Numbered from the stretch's first letter, positions 38,915 through 46,790 are shown. The stretch: 64,000 nt of DNA from Actinokineospora bangkokensis (GCF_001940455.1 NZ_MKQR01000009.1:406111-470110), one strand, 5' to 3'. Notes: a model not told the origin generated them from the sequence alone. Translations and numbers: made by a program.

Positions 38915-39660
38915 TGGCGAAGCTGCCCAAGGGGGCGCCCAAGGTCTACTTCTCGCTGCGCAGCCCGTTCAGCTGGATGGCCGTGCGCCGCCTGCGCGAG
39001 CGCGTCCCGGACGCGCGCGAGCTGCTGGACTTCATCCCGTTCTACGAGCCGGACGACCGCTCGGCGGCCATGCTGGCCGAGCGCGGCGGCGAGTTCCACT
39101 ACGTGCCGATGAGCAAGGCCAAGCACCTCTACATCCTCAACGACACCAAGCGCCTGGCCGCCCGCTTCGGCTACGCGATGAAGTGGCCGGTCGACATCGA
39201 CCCGGTGTGGGAGCTGCCGCACCTGGCCTGGATCGTCGCGGGCGACCTCGGGGTGCAGGACGCCTACTACGACGCGGTGATGGCCGCCCGCTGGGAGCGC
39301 GGCGAGGACATCTGCGACCCGGCGGTGCTGCGCGGCGTGCTGGCGGGCGCGGGCCTGCCGGTCGAGCCGCTGCTGGGCGCCCCCGACGACGACGCGGTGC
39401 GCGGCCGGGGCGTGGACGCGCTCATGTCGATGTACTCCGACGACGTCTTCGGCGTGCCGTACTTCAAGTGGGGCGTGCACCGGTTCTGGGGCCTCGACCG
39501 GCTGGAGACCTTCCTGGACCTGCTGGAGCCCGCCCTGCCCGAGCTGCGCGCCCGCCGCGCCGCGGTGGCGCCGGAGGCCGCGCCGCTGGCCGGGCTGCCC
39601 GAGCCCGCGCTGGCCGCGGTCGGCGCGTACGACCGCGACACCGCGGGCGGCTGCGGCTGA
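38914..39660 (+). CDS. Thioredoxin-fold isomerase (HCCA isomerase / DsbA-like), probable polyene isomerase
   Basis: A 248-aa DsbA-fold protein related to 2-hydroxychromene-2-carboxylate isomerases. The CxxC site is absent and replaced by SLRSPFSWMAVRRL, so it is not a disulfide enzyme. FGVPYFKWG near residue 185 is the usual VPxF loop. Proteins of this type accompany cinnamoyl-lipid and polyene type II PKS genes, where a double-bond isomerisation sets up ring closure or cis geometry (family knowledge, from memory). I chose ATG 38914 over GTG 38911 because GGGGAGG is better spaced to it. It lies between the PKS genes and the glutamate mutase. Confidence 0.7.
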   Translation: MAKLPKGAPKVYFSLRSPFSWMAVRRLRERVPDARELLDFIPFYEPDDRSAAMLAERGGEFHYVPMSKAKHLYILNDTKRLAARFGYAMKWPVDIDPVWELPHLAWIVAGDLGVQDAYYDAVMAARWERGEDICDPAVLRGVLAGAGLPVEPLLGAPDDDAVRGRGVDALMSMYSDDVFGVPYFKWGVHRFWGLDRLETFLDLLEPALPELRARRAAVAPEAAPLAGLPEPALAAVGAYDRDTAGGCG

Positions 39661-40103
39661 TGTCCGCCCCCGCCCGCCGCGCACCGCTGGTCCTGCTGTC
39701 CAGCGTGTCGTCGGACGCCCACACCTGGAACCTGGTCTTCCTCCAGCTGCTGCTGGAGGAGACCGGGCACCGGGTGGTGAACCTCGGCGCCTGCGTCCCC
39801 GACGACCTGCTCCTGGCCGAGGTCGCCGCGCACGCCCCGGACGCGGTGGTGATCTCCACGGTCAACGGCCACGGGCACGCCGACGGCGCCAGGGTCGTCG
39901 CCGCGCTGCGCGCCGGGCCCGCCGCCGCGGACCTGCCGATCGTGGTCGGCGGCAAGCTCGGCGTGGCCGGGCCCGACCCGGCGCTGGCCGAGGCGCTGGT
40001 GCGGGCCGGGGCGAGCGCGGTGTTCCAGGACGACGTCACCCCGGCCCGGCTGGTCACCACCCTGCGCGCCGCGCTCGGCCCGGCCGCGGCGGGCGCCCGG
40101 TGA
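39660..40103 (+). CDS. mamA: Glutamate (methylaspartate) mutase small subunit, B12-binding
   Basis: A 147-aa cobalamin-binding domain: VLLSSVSSDAHTWNLVFLQ, then VVNLGACVPDDLLLAE, STVNGHGHADG and VVGGKLG. The His of DAHTWN is the expected lower cobalt ligand, but the canonical DxHxxG ends in Asn here. With the large subunit it interconverts L-glutamate and (2S,3S)-3-methylaspartate by a radical rearrangement. The large-subunit gene overlaps its stop (GTGA). This pair strongly suggests that the peptide contains 3-methyl-Asp, as in friulimicin or skyllamycin. Confidence 0.88.
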   Translation: MSAPARRAPLVLLSSVSSDAHTWNLVFLQLLLEETGHRVVNLGACVPDDLLLAEVAAHAPDAVVISTVNGHGHADGARVVAALRAGPAAADLPIVVGGKLGVAGPDPALAEALVRAGASAVFQDDVTPARLVTTLRAALGPAAAGAR

Positions 40104-41359
40104 CCCCCGGGTTCGGCGCGGCGGTCCGCGCGGCGGGCGAGCTGGTCGTGCAGCCCAGGATGGGCTTCGCCGACCCGCGGGCCATGCGCGCGGGCCTGCT
40201 GGCCACCCGCGGCGCCCGCGCCACCACCGTCGGCACCATCACCGTCGACAGCTACACCCGGGTCGGTGACCTGGCCGCCGCCCGGCTCGCCGCCGAGCGC
40301 GGCACCCCGCTCAACGGGTACCCGATCGCCACCGCCGACCCGGTGGCCACCGCGGAGATGCTCGCGGCCGCCGCGTTCCCCGTGCAGGTCCGGCACGGGT
40401 CGGCCCTGCCCGCCCCGGTGTTCGACGCGATGGCCCGGCTCGGCCTGGCCGCCACCGAGGGCGGCCCGGTGTCCTACTGCCTGCCCTACAGCCGCGTCCC
40501 GCTCAGCCGCGCGGTGCCCGGCTGGGCCGAGTGCGTGCGCAGGCTCGCGGGCAGCGCCGAGGACGCGCACCTGGAGACCTTCGGCGGCTGCATGCTCGGC
40601 CAGCTCTGCCCACCCGGTCTGCTGGTGGCCCTGTCGGTGCTCGAAGCGCTGTTCTTCCGCTCGCACGGCGTGCGCGACGTCTCGCTGAGCCTGACCCAGC
40701 AGACCAACCGCGAGCAGGACCTCGAAGCGCTGCACGCCCTGCGCGCGCTGGCCGCCCGGTTCCTGCCGGACACCAGCTGGCACGTGGTCCTCTACGCGTA
40801 CATGGGCGTGTACCCGCGCACCCCGTCCGGGGCCAGGGCGCTGCTCGCCGACGCCGCCGAGCTGGCCGTGCGCGGCGGGGCCGCGCGGCTGATCGTCAAG
40901 ACCGAGGCCGAGGCCCACCGCATCCCCACCACCGCGGAGAACGTCGCCGCCCTGGAGCTGGCCGCCGCCGCGGCGCGGGCCGCCACCCCCGACCCGCTGC
41001 CGCCCCCGGACACCGGGCTGCTGGCCGAGGCGACCGCGTTGGTGGAAGCTGTCCTGGACCTCGACGCCGACCTGGGCAGGGCGCTGGTCCGCGCGTTCGC
41101 CGCTGGCGTGCTCGACGTGCCCTTCTGCCTGCACGCCGACAACGCGGGCCGGGCCCGCAGCCACGTCGACGACGACGGCTGGCTGCGCTGGTCGTCGGTG
41201 GGCTCCATGCCGCTCGACCGCGGCCGGGCGCACCGGGCGCCCGCGCTGTCGAGCTCCGGGCTGCTGGCGGCGCTGAGCCGCGTGCAACGCCGCTACGACG
41301 AGGAGGAGAGCCGTGTACTGGGCGATCGACCGAGTCCTGCCGCACTGGGACCAGCGTGA
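40100..41359 (+). CDS. mamB: Glutamate (methylaspartate) mutase large subunit
   Basis: A 419-aa protein of the methylaspartate mutase E family: QPRMGFADPRAMRAGL at the N-terminus, YTRVGDLAAA, GTPLNGYPIAT, RHGSALPAPVFDAM, FGGCMLGQLCPPG, SLSLTQQTNREQD and a TIM-barrel strand LIVKTEAEAHRIPT. It is a little shorter than anaerobic homologues (about 480 aa). It acts with the B12 subunit to make 3-methylaspartate from glutamate. The last NRPS A domain has an Asp/Asn-type pocket, fitting use of this product. The 3' end overlaps the next gene by 47 bp. Confidence 0.9.
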   Translation: MTPGFGAAVRAAGELVVQPRMGFADPRAMRAGLLATRGARATTVGTITVDSYTRVGDLAAARLAAERGTPLNGYPIATADPVATAEMLAAAAFPVQVRHGSALPAPVFDAMARLGLAATEGGPVSYCLPYSRVPLSRAVPGWAECVRRLAGSAEDAHLETFGGCMLGQLCPPGLLVALSVLEALFFRSHGVRDVSLSLTQQTNREQDLEALHALRALAARFLPDTSWHVVLYAYMGVYPRTPSGARALLADAAELAVRGGAARLIVKTEAEAHRIPTTAENVAALELAAAAARAATPDPLPPPDTGLLAEATALVEAVLDLDADLGRALVRAFAAGVLDVPFCLHADNAGRARSHVDDDGWLRWSSVGSMPLDRGRAHRAPALSSSGLLAALSRVQRRYDEEESRVLGDRPSPAALGPA

Positions 41360-41906
41360 GCGCCACGAGCGCTGGATCGCCGCCGACCCGGACCGGGTCT
41401 GGTGGGCGCTGGCCGACCTGCGCGCCGACGAGCTGCCGCTGACCTCGCTGCTGTCGCGGGTGCGCGGCGGCCCGGCGGCCTGGCGCGGCGGCCAGCCGGA
41501 GCTGGCCGGGCTCAAGGTGCTGGAGAACATGGCCCCGCGCAGGCTGCACGCCGACCCACCGCGCGAGCTGCTGCTGGGCGACATCGCCCGCTACGCCGCG
41601 CTGCGCCCCAGCCGCCCGGACGTGCCCCGGGGCGACCTGTGCGCCTTCCGCGCGTTCAACGACCCGGGGTGGACCAAGGTGGCCATGAACTTCACCCTCT
41701 GCACGCAGGGGGGTGGCACGCTGCTGCGCACCGAGACCAGGGTGCTGAGCACCGACGCGGCCGCCAAGCGGGCCTTCGCCCGCTACTGGCTGCTGGTGCG
41801 CGCGGGCAGCGGGTTGATCAGACGTGACATCCTCAGGGGCGTCGACGCGCGCGTCGGCGCCGTGGCCGGGGCACCGGTCGTCGGGACAGGAGTCGGGGAA
41901 GGATGA
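41313..41906 (+). CDS. SRPBCC-like small-ligand-binding protein, unknown function
   Basis: A 197-aa protein starting at GTG 41313, with AGGAGGAGAG directly upstream, inside the end of the mutase gene. The C-terminal strand-helix TETRVLSTDAAAKRAFARYW followed by LVRAGSGLIRRDILRGVD is typical of actinobacterial SRPBCC/START-fold hypothetical proteins. The fold binds hydrophobic ligands, so it might hold or modify an acyl or polyene intermediate. It overlaps the following membrane protein by four bases and is part of the operon tail. No catalytic residues can be assigned. Confidence 0.6.
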   Translation: MYWAIDRVLPHWDQRERHERWIAADPDRVWWALADLRADELPLTSLLSRVRGGPAAWRGGQPELAGLKVLENMAPRRLHADPPRELLLGDIARYAALRPSRPDVPRGDLCAFRAFNDPGWTKVAMNFTLCTQGGGTLLRTETRVLSTDAAAKRAFARYWLLVRAGSGLIRRDILRGVDARVGAVAGAPVVGTGVGEG

Positions 41907-42430
41907 TGGGGTTGACGGTGAACGCGGCGGGGGCCCGGCAGGAGACCGGGGTTCGCCACCAGAAGACGTGGGCGGCGTGGGCGGCCTTCGCCTGGGCCGC
42001 GGTGTTCGCCGCGGTGAGCGCGTACTGGGCGCTGGGCGGCACGGTCGGCATCGACACCGTGGGCGGCGCCATCGCGGACCTGGTGCACTCCGGCGACAGC
42101 GCCGCCTCGGTGCTGGCCTGGGTGGCGGTGCTGATGAAGGTCGCGGGCATGGTCTACGCGCTGGCGCTCATCCAGCGCTGGGGGCGGGTGTTCCCGCGCT
42201 GGCTGATGCTCACCGGCGGGTGGGGCGCGACGGTCCTGCTGATCGTCTACGGCGGCGCGATCGTCGTCGTCGGGGCGCTGGTGGTCACCGGGGTGATCGA
42301 GGCGGCCCCCACCACGGACATGTACGCGATCCGCTGGCACCTGTTCCTGTGGGACCCCTACTTCGTCATCTGGGGCGTCCTGCTGGGCATCGCCACGGCC
42401 CACTACGCCAAGGCCACCCGCCGCGGTTAG
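41903..42430 (+). CDS. DUF3995-type integral membrane protein
   Basis: A 175-aa protein with four hydrophobic segments: WAAWAAFAWAAVFAAVSAYW, ASVLAWVAVLMKVAGMVYAL, WGATVLLIVYGGAIVVVGAL and YFVIWGVLLGIATAHY. The short ALGGTVGIDTVGG loop after helix 1 is typical of DUF3995. Function is unknown. The ATG overlaps the previous stop, so it is the last gene of the PKS operon. It may be a passenger or take part in membrane tolerance of the product. Confidence 0.65.
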   Translation: MMGLTVNAAGARQETGVRHQKTWAAWAAFAWAAVFAAVSAYWALGGTVGIDTVGGAIADLVHSGDSAASVLAWVAVLMKVAGMVYALALIQRWGRVFPRWLMLTGGWGATVLLIVYGGAIVVVGALVVTGVIEAAPTTDMYAIRWHLFLWDPYFVIWGVLLGIATAHYAKATRRG

Positions 42431-42431
42431 C

Positions 42432-42827
42432 TCACCCGGGGGTGTGCACCCGGTCGGCCTCGACGGTGAGCACCACCCGCTGCTGGTCCCGCCCGCCGTA
42501 CCAGGGGTAGGGCCTGCCCAGGTACTTGTGCGCGAGGGCGTCGATGTGCGCGTCGGCGCCCTCCGTCGTGCTCGACACCACCCGCCCGCGCACCGACCAG
42601 TACCGCGCGGGCGCGGACGGGTCGCTGACGGCCACCGCCACCCGGGGGTCGCGCGCGACGTTGCGCGCCTTCTGGTGCGTGGTGACGGTGTTGATGACGA
42701 TGTGCTCGCCGTCGGTGTCCACCCAGGTCTGGGTGAGCTGCGGGGAGCCGTCGGGCATGAGCGTGGTGATGTGGCACAGCGCCGGTCCGGACAGGACATC
42801 GATCAGGTCGGGCGGCAAGGCGGTCAC
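42432..42827 (-). CDS. PPOX-class F420/FMN-dependent oxidoreductase
   Basis: A 131-aa split-barrel protein: GPALCHITTLMPDGSPQLTQ, VDTDGEHIVINTVTTHQKAR and NVARDPRVAVAVSDP, with WYGGRD near the C-terminus. This pattern is typical of actinobacterial F420-dependent PPOX-class proteins. It starts at GTG 42827 after TGAGGAGCAG and lies 29 bp downstream of the epoxide hydrolase gene on the same strand, so they are probably co-transcribed. It converges with the PKS operon, one base apart, and is not evidently part of the lipopeptide pathway. Confidence 0.82.
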   Translation of the reverse strand: MTALPPDLIDVLSGPALCHITTLMPDGSPQLTQTWVDTDGEHIVINTVTTHQKARNVARDPRVAVAVSDPSAPARYWSVRGRVVSSTTEGADAHIDALAHKYLGRPYPWYGGRDQQRVVLTVEADRVHTPG

Positions 42828-42856
42828 GTGCTGCTCCTCAGGTGTTCGTCGGGTGT

Positions 42857-44032
42857 TCAGCGCAGGGCACCGAAAGTGTGCTTGATCTCGGCCGCCAGCA
42901 GTTCCGGCTGTTCCAGTGCGGCGAAGTGCCCGCCCCTGGGCAGTTCGGCGAAGCGCACCAGGTTCGGGTAGCGCCGCTGGGTCCAGCGCAGCGACTTGCG
43001 CGCGTACTCGCCGGGCATGACGGTGACGCCGGTGGGCAGCGGGACCGGGCCGCGCGCCGAGGGCGGCGCCCACCGCCCGTTGGCCATCTCCCAGTACATC
43101 CGCGCCGCCGAGGTCGCCGTGCCCGGCAGCCAGTGCAGCATGATCCCGTCGATCAGCTCGTCGAGGGCGATGTGCCGCTCGGGGTCGCCGTGCTCGTCGT
43201 GGGTGCCGGTCACGTCCTGGACGAGGCCGTAGATCCAGGCCGCCAGCCCGGCGGGGGAGTCCGCGAGCGAGTAGCCGATGGTCTGCGGGCGGGTCGACAT
43301 CTGCTGGGCGTAGGCGGAGAGCACCCGCTGGTAGTGCTCGGCCTCGGCCAGCATCCGGCGCTCGTCGGCATCGGCGTCGGCGACCTCCTGCGGCGTGGGC
43401 GGGAAGATCGCCATGTTCAGGTGCATGCCCACCAGCCCGGTGCCCGGCAGCACGGCGATCTCCTCAGTGACGGCCGCCCCGAGGTCGCCGCCCTGGGCGA
43501 ACCAGCGGTCGTAGCCCAGCCGGGCCATCAGCGCCGCCCAGGCCCGCGCGGTGCGCCGCAGGTCCCAGCCCGGGGTGGTGGGGCGCCCGGAGAAGCCGAA
43601 CCCGGGCAGGCTCGGGATCACCAGGTGGTACTCGTCGACGAGCAGGTCGACCAGTCCCCGGAACTCCAGCACCGACCCGGGCCACCCGTGGGTGAGCAGG
43701 ATCGGCACGGCGTCCGGCGCGGGGGAGCGCACGTGCAGGAAGTGGATGTCGAGGCCGTCGATGGTGGTCTTGTGCTGGCCGAGGCCGTTGAGCGCGCGTT
43801 CCGCCCGGCGCCAGTCGTAGTCGGTGGCCCAGTGGTGCACGAGGCGCTGGAGGGTGGCGAGCCGCGGGCCCTGCGAGGTGTCCTCCACCGTCTCGGCGTC
43901 GGGCCAGCGGGTCGCGAGCAGGCGGGCGCGCAGCGCGGCCAGTTCGCTGTCGGGGACGTCGAGGGTGAAGGGGATGACGTCGTGCTGCGCTGGCTCCACG
44001 GTGTTCGTGGTGGTGTTCGTGGTGGTGGTCAT
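42857..44032 (-). CDS. Epoxide hydrolase (alpha/beta hydrolase with N-terminal EHN domain)
   Basis: A 391-aa enzyme. The EHN domain (about 15-120) includes FTLDVPDSELAALRARL and TRWPD. The hydrolase domain has the oxyanion motif THGWPGSVLEF, nucleophile Asp in FAQGGDLGAAVTEE, and catalytic His in PRGGHFAALEQPELL. It would open epoxides to diols in the cytoplasm. The first eleven residues are a Thr/Asn repeat (MTTTTNTTTNT) encoded by short GGTGGTGTTCGT repeats. It is divergent from a TetR regulator, with a clear inverted repeat between them, so it is probably repressed by it. Confidence 0.9.
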   Translation of the reverse strand: MTTTTNTTTNTVEPAQHDVIPFTLDVPDSELAALRARLLATRWPDAETVEDTSQGPRLATLQRLVHHWATDYDWRRAERALNGLGQHKTTIDGLDIHFLHVRSPAPDAVPILLTHGWPGSVLEFRGLVDLLVDEYHLVIPSLPGFGFSGRPTTPGWDLRRTARAWAALMARLGYDRWFAQGGDLGAAVTEEIAVLPGTGLVGMHLNMAIFPPTPQEVADADADERRMLAEAEHYQRVLSAYAQQMSTRPQTIGYSLADSPAGLAAWIYGLVQDVTGTHDEHGDPERHIALDELIDGIMLHWLPGTATSAARMYWEMANGRWAPPSARGPVPLPTGVTVMPGEYARKSLRWTQRRYPNLVRFAELPRGGHFAALEQPELLAAEIKHTFGALR

Positions 44033-44068
44033 GTCGGGCCTCCCGGCTGTCGGGATCGACCGTACCCG

Positions 44069-44111
44069 GAAGTGGAATAGCTCTTCAACTTGAAAGGCGT
44101 GTTTCCACTTC
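44069..44111. promoter_or_regulatory. Inverted-repeat operator between epoxide hydrolase and TetR genes
   Basis: GAAGTGGAA (44069-44077) and TTCCACTTC (44103-44111) are exact inverted copies. Centred between them is a second palindrome, TTCAACTTGAA (44084-44094). The AT-rich patch stands out in this GC-rich sequence and lies in the 105-bp divergent spacer, as expected for a TetR operator covering both promoters. Confidence 0.65.
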
Positions 44112-44137
44112 GCGTCCGGTGATCTAGGGTGGGGCGC

Positions 44138-44770
44138 GTGGGAACGCAGGCTGAGCCGTTGCGCCGGGACGCGCGGCGCAACCGGGAGCTGGTGCTCGCC
44201 GCCGCCCGGCGGCTCATGGCCGAGCGCGGGCTCGACGTGGGCTACGAGGAGATCGCCCGCGCCGCCGGGGTCGGCATGGGCACCGTCTACCGCCGCTTCC
44301 CCGAGCGCACGGCGCTCATCGACGCCCTGTTCAACGACCACATCGATACCCTCGTCGGACTGGCGGAGCAGGCCGGCGGGTGCGCTGACCCCTGGCACGG
44401 GCTGGTGGGGTTCATGGAGCAGAGCTTGCAGTTGCAGGAGGGCGATCGAGGTCTGTCCGAGGTCCTGCGCGGCCACCTGCACGCGGCCCGGCTGTCCAGC
44501 TCGGCCACCGAACGCGTCGCCCCCGTCGTGCAGGACCTCGTCGACCGGGCGCGGGCGGCGGGGGCGCTGCCCGACGACGTCACGCCCGGCGACTTCGCCC
44601 TCGTGCACCGGATGGTCTCGGGGGTGATGGACAGCGCGCCCGGCTCGCCGCTGTGGCGCCGCGCGCTGCACGTGGCCCTGGCGGGGCTGCGCTCGGGGAG
44701 CCCGCTGCCGGGTCCGGCCCCCGACCACGCCGCGATCGACGCGTTGCAAGGCGGCCGTTCAGGCGAGTAG
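44138..44770 (+). CDS. TetR-family transcriptional regulator
   Basis: A 210-aa regulator with the N-terminal helix-turn-helix DVGYEEIARAAGVGMGTVYR (about residues 35-55) and RRFPERTALIDALF after it. The C-terminal domain ends LRSGSPLPGPAPDHAAIDAL. GTG 44138 is preferred to GTG 44129 because the AGGGTGGGG run then acts as ribosome site. It is divergent from the epoxide hydrolase/PPOX pair and most likely represses it and itself. Confidence 0.85.
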   Translation: MGTQAEPLRRDARRNRELVLAAARRLMAERGLDVGYEEIARAAGVGMGTVYRRFPERTALIDALFNDHIDTLVGLAEQAGGCADPWHGLVGFMEQSLQLQEGDRGLSEVLRGHLHAARLSSSATERVAPVVQDLVDRARAAGALPDDVTPGDFALVHRMVSGVMDSAPGSPLWRRALHVALAGLRSGSPLPGPAPDHAAIDALQGGRSGE

Positions 44771-44823
44771 GGGGCTGTGGACAACCGGTTGGCCCGGCGC
44801 GTCCGGTTGGATACTGTCGGCGC

Positions 44824-46680
44824 GTGAAGATTCCTGGTGCACTGCTCACCGCGCTGCTGGCCGTCGGGCTGGCCCTGCCCGTCTCGGCGTCCGCGCGCGC
44901 CGACGCGGCGGCGGACCCGGCCGCGTGGACGGGCCCGCTGAGCACCAGGGGTCGCTACATCGTCGACGCGAACGGCAACCGGTTCAAGCTCAAGTCCGCC
45001 AACTGGCACGGCGCCAGCGGCACCTACAACGGCTCCGGCGACATCACCGACCCGGCCAACCACCACGCGGGGGAGTTGGCGCGCCAAACCCCGCTCGGCC
45101 TCGACCGGGTGTCCATCGACACCGTGATCGACGGGCTGGCCGACCTCGGGCTCAACAGCGTGCGGCTGCCCTTCTCCAACGCGATGGTGCACGACACCGC
45201 GCCCGTGCCGGACCTGCCCGCCAACCCCGACCTGCGCGGCAAGACGCCGTTGCAGGTCTACGACCGGGTGGTCGAGCGGCTGACCGCGCGCGGGTTCGCC
45301 GTCGTGCTCAACAACCACACCACCACGTCCCGCTGGTGCTGCGGGCTCGACGGCAACGAGCGCTGGAACACCGCCCAGTCCGAGCAGCAGTGGCAGGAGG
45401 ACTGGCTGTTCATGGCCCGCCGCTACGCGGCGAACAAGCGCGTCGTCGGCGCCGACCTGTACAACGAGGTCCGGCGCAACGCCCTCGACGACCCGAACTG
45501 GGGCTGGGGCAACGACAAGGACTGGCAGCGCGCTACCCAGCAGGTCGCTGACCGCATCCTCACCGAGGCCAACCGCGACCTGCTCATCATCGTCGAGGGC
45601 ATCAACTGGACCGGGCTGCCCGTCGACGGCTTCCCGCACGGCAGGCCCACCCTGGAACCGGCGCGCACGCTGTCGCACACGCTGGTGGACTCGGGCAAGC
45701 TGGTGTACTCGGCGCACTTCTACGGCTACACCGGGCCGAACCACTCGGGTGCGAGCGGCGTCGGGGAGACCACCGACCCCCGGTACCGCGACCTGTCGCC
45801 GCAGGAGTTGCGCGACGTGCTGCACCGACAGGCGTTCTTCATCTCCGCCGACACCGGCAAGCACTACACGGCCCCGCTGTGGATCAGCGAGTTCGGTGAG
45901 GGGCGGGGCACCACCGACCCCGCCTCCCGCGCCTGGTTCACCAACTTCGTCGACTACCTCATCCAGGCGGACGCGGACTTCGCCTACTGGCCCGCCGTCG
46001 GCTTCCACACCGGCGGCTCCGGCGACGGCTGGTCGCTGCTGGCCTGGGACACCGTGGGCAGGCGCATCGACGTGCTGGACGGCACCGACTGGCGCGGCCC
46101 GGCCTGGCAACGCCTGGTGTCGGCGCCCGCGCGCACCGGCCTGGTGCAGCCCACGACGCAGTGGTCGATGCTCAACCTCGACCACGCGGACTTCCAGGCC
46201 TCCCGCACGGTCCGCGCGCTGCCCGACTGGAACTCCGGCGCCCGCAAGGGCGTGTGCCCGGACGGCCAGCGCCTCGCCGGGCTCGCCCACACCGGCAACC
46301 GCGGCCTGTGCACCGGCCCGGTCCCGGTGCCCACCGCGCTCGCCGCGGTGCGCGATGAGACCTATGTGGACACCGACTGGGCATCGGGCTACACGAAGGT
46401 CCAGTGCCCGCAGGACCACGCCGTCGTCGGCTACAGCGTGACGGGCGCGGCGTTCTCCGCCGCGCTGTGCGGCAAGTCCCCGACCCCGCTCGGCCGCACG
46501 ACGAGCCGCACGGTCTGGTTCGACCGCGCTGACGCCCGGCCCGCCGGGGAACCGGGTGGCGACTTCGCCTCGGGCAAGCTCAAGGGCCAGTGCGCGCCCG
46601 GCGAGTACGTCGCGGGCATCGCCTACACCGGCCGCATCGGGTCGAGCCGCACCCCGGACGCCCTGCTCTGCCGCGCCTGA
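44824..46680 (+). CDS. Secreted GH5-family glycoside hydrolase with three-repeat C-terminal domain
   Basis: A 618-aa protein with a signal peptide (KIPGALLTALLAVGLALPVS, cleavage after ASARADA). The catalytic domain is a GH5-type TIM barrel: FKLKSANWHGASGTY near the start, GLNSVRLPFSN, VVLNNHTTTS, acid/base Glu in ADLYNEVRRNAL and nucleophile Glu in PLWISEFGEGRG. It should hydrolyse beta-glucan-type chains outside the cell. After about residue 470, three repeats follow, each starting CP.G or CAPG and ending G.A.TG...LC (CPDGQRLAGLAHTGNRGLC, CPQDHAVVGYSVTGAAF, CAPGEYVAGIAYTGRIGSS). This module is not a carbohydrate-binding family I recognise. The gene stands alone between unrelated units. Confidence 0.85.
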   Translation: MKIPGALLTALLAVGLALPVSASARADAAADPAAWTGPLSTRGRYIVDANGNRFKLKSANWHGASGTYNGSGDITDPANHHAGELARQTPLGLDRVSIDTVIDGLADLGLNSVRLPFSNAMVHDTAPVPDLPANPDLRGKTPLQVYDRVVERLTARGFAVVLNNHTTTSRWCCGLDGNERWNTAQSEQQWQEDWLFMARRYAANKRVVGADLYNEVRRNALDDPNWGWGNDKDWQRATQQVADRILTEANRDLLIIVEGINWTGLPVDGFPHGRPTLEPARTLSHTLVDSGKLVYSAHFYGYTGPNHSGASGVGETTDPRYRDLSPQELRDVLHRQAFFISADTGKHYTAPLWISEFGEGRGTTDPASRAWFTNFVDYLIQADADFAYWPAVGFHTGGSGDGWSLLAWDTVGRRIDVLDGTDWRGPAWQRLVSAPARTGLVQPTTQWSMLNLDHADFQASRTVRALPDWNSGARKGVCPDGQRLAGLAHTGNRGLCTGPVPVPTALAAVRDETYVDTDWASGYTKVQCPQDHAVVGYSVTGAAFSAALCGKSPTPLGRTTSRTVWFDRADARPAGEPGGDFASGKLKGQCAPGEYVAGIAYTGRIGSSRTPDALLCRA

Positions 46681-46790
46681 CTGGGCTGTCCCCGCGGGGG
46701 AGGGTCGTGGTCGAGGCGGGCACCCGCACCCCGCCTTGGCCGCCGGCTCGTTCGTCCATGGTGCCGAGTTCGCGAGAACCGGGGGGCGGC

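Noticed and set aside
43998..44032. GTGGTGTTC repeats at the start of the epoxide hydrolase as a phase-variation tract
   Set aside because: The units are in multiples of three and encode a Thr/Asn run, so slippage would not shift the frame. Their effect is probably neutral.
46690..46699. CCCCGCGGGG palindrome between the GH5 and SDR genes as a bidirectional terminator
   Set aside because: Only five base pairs with no loop; such strings are frequent by chance at this GC content.
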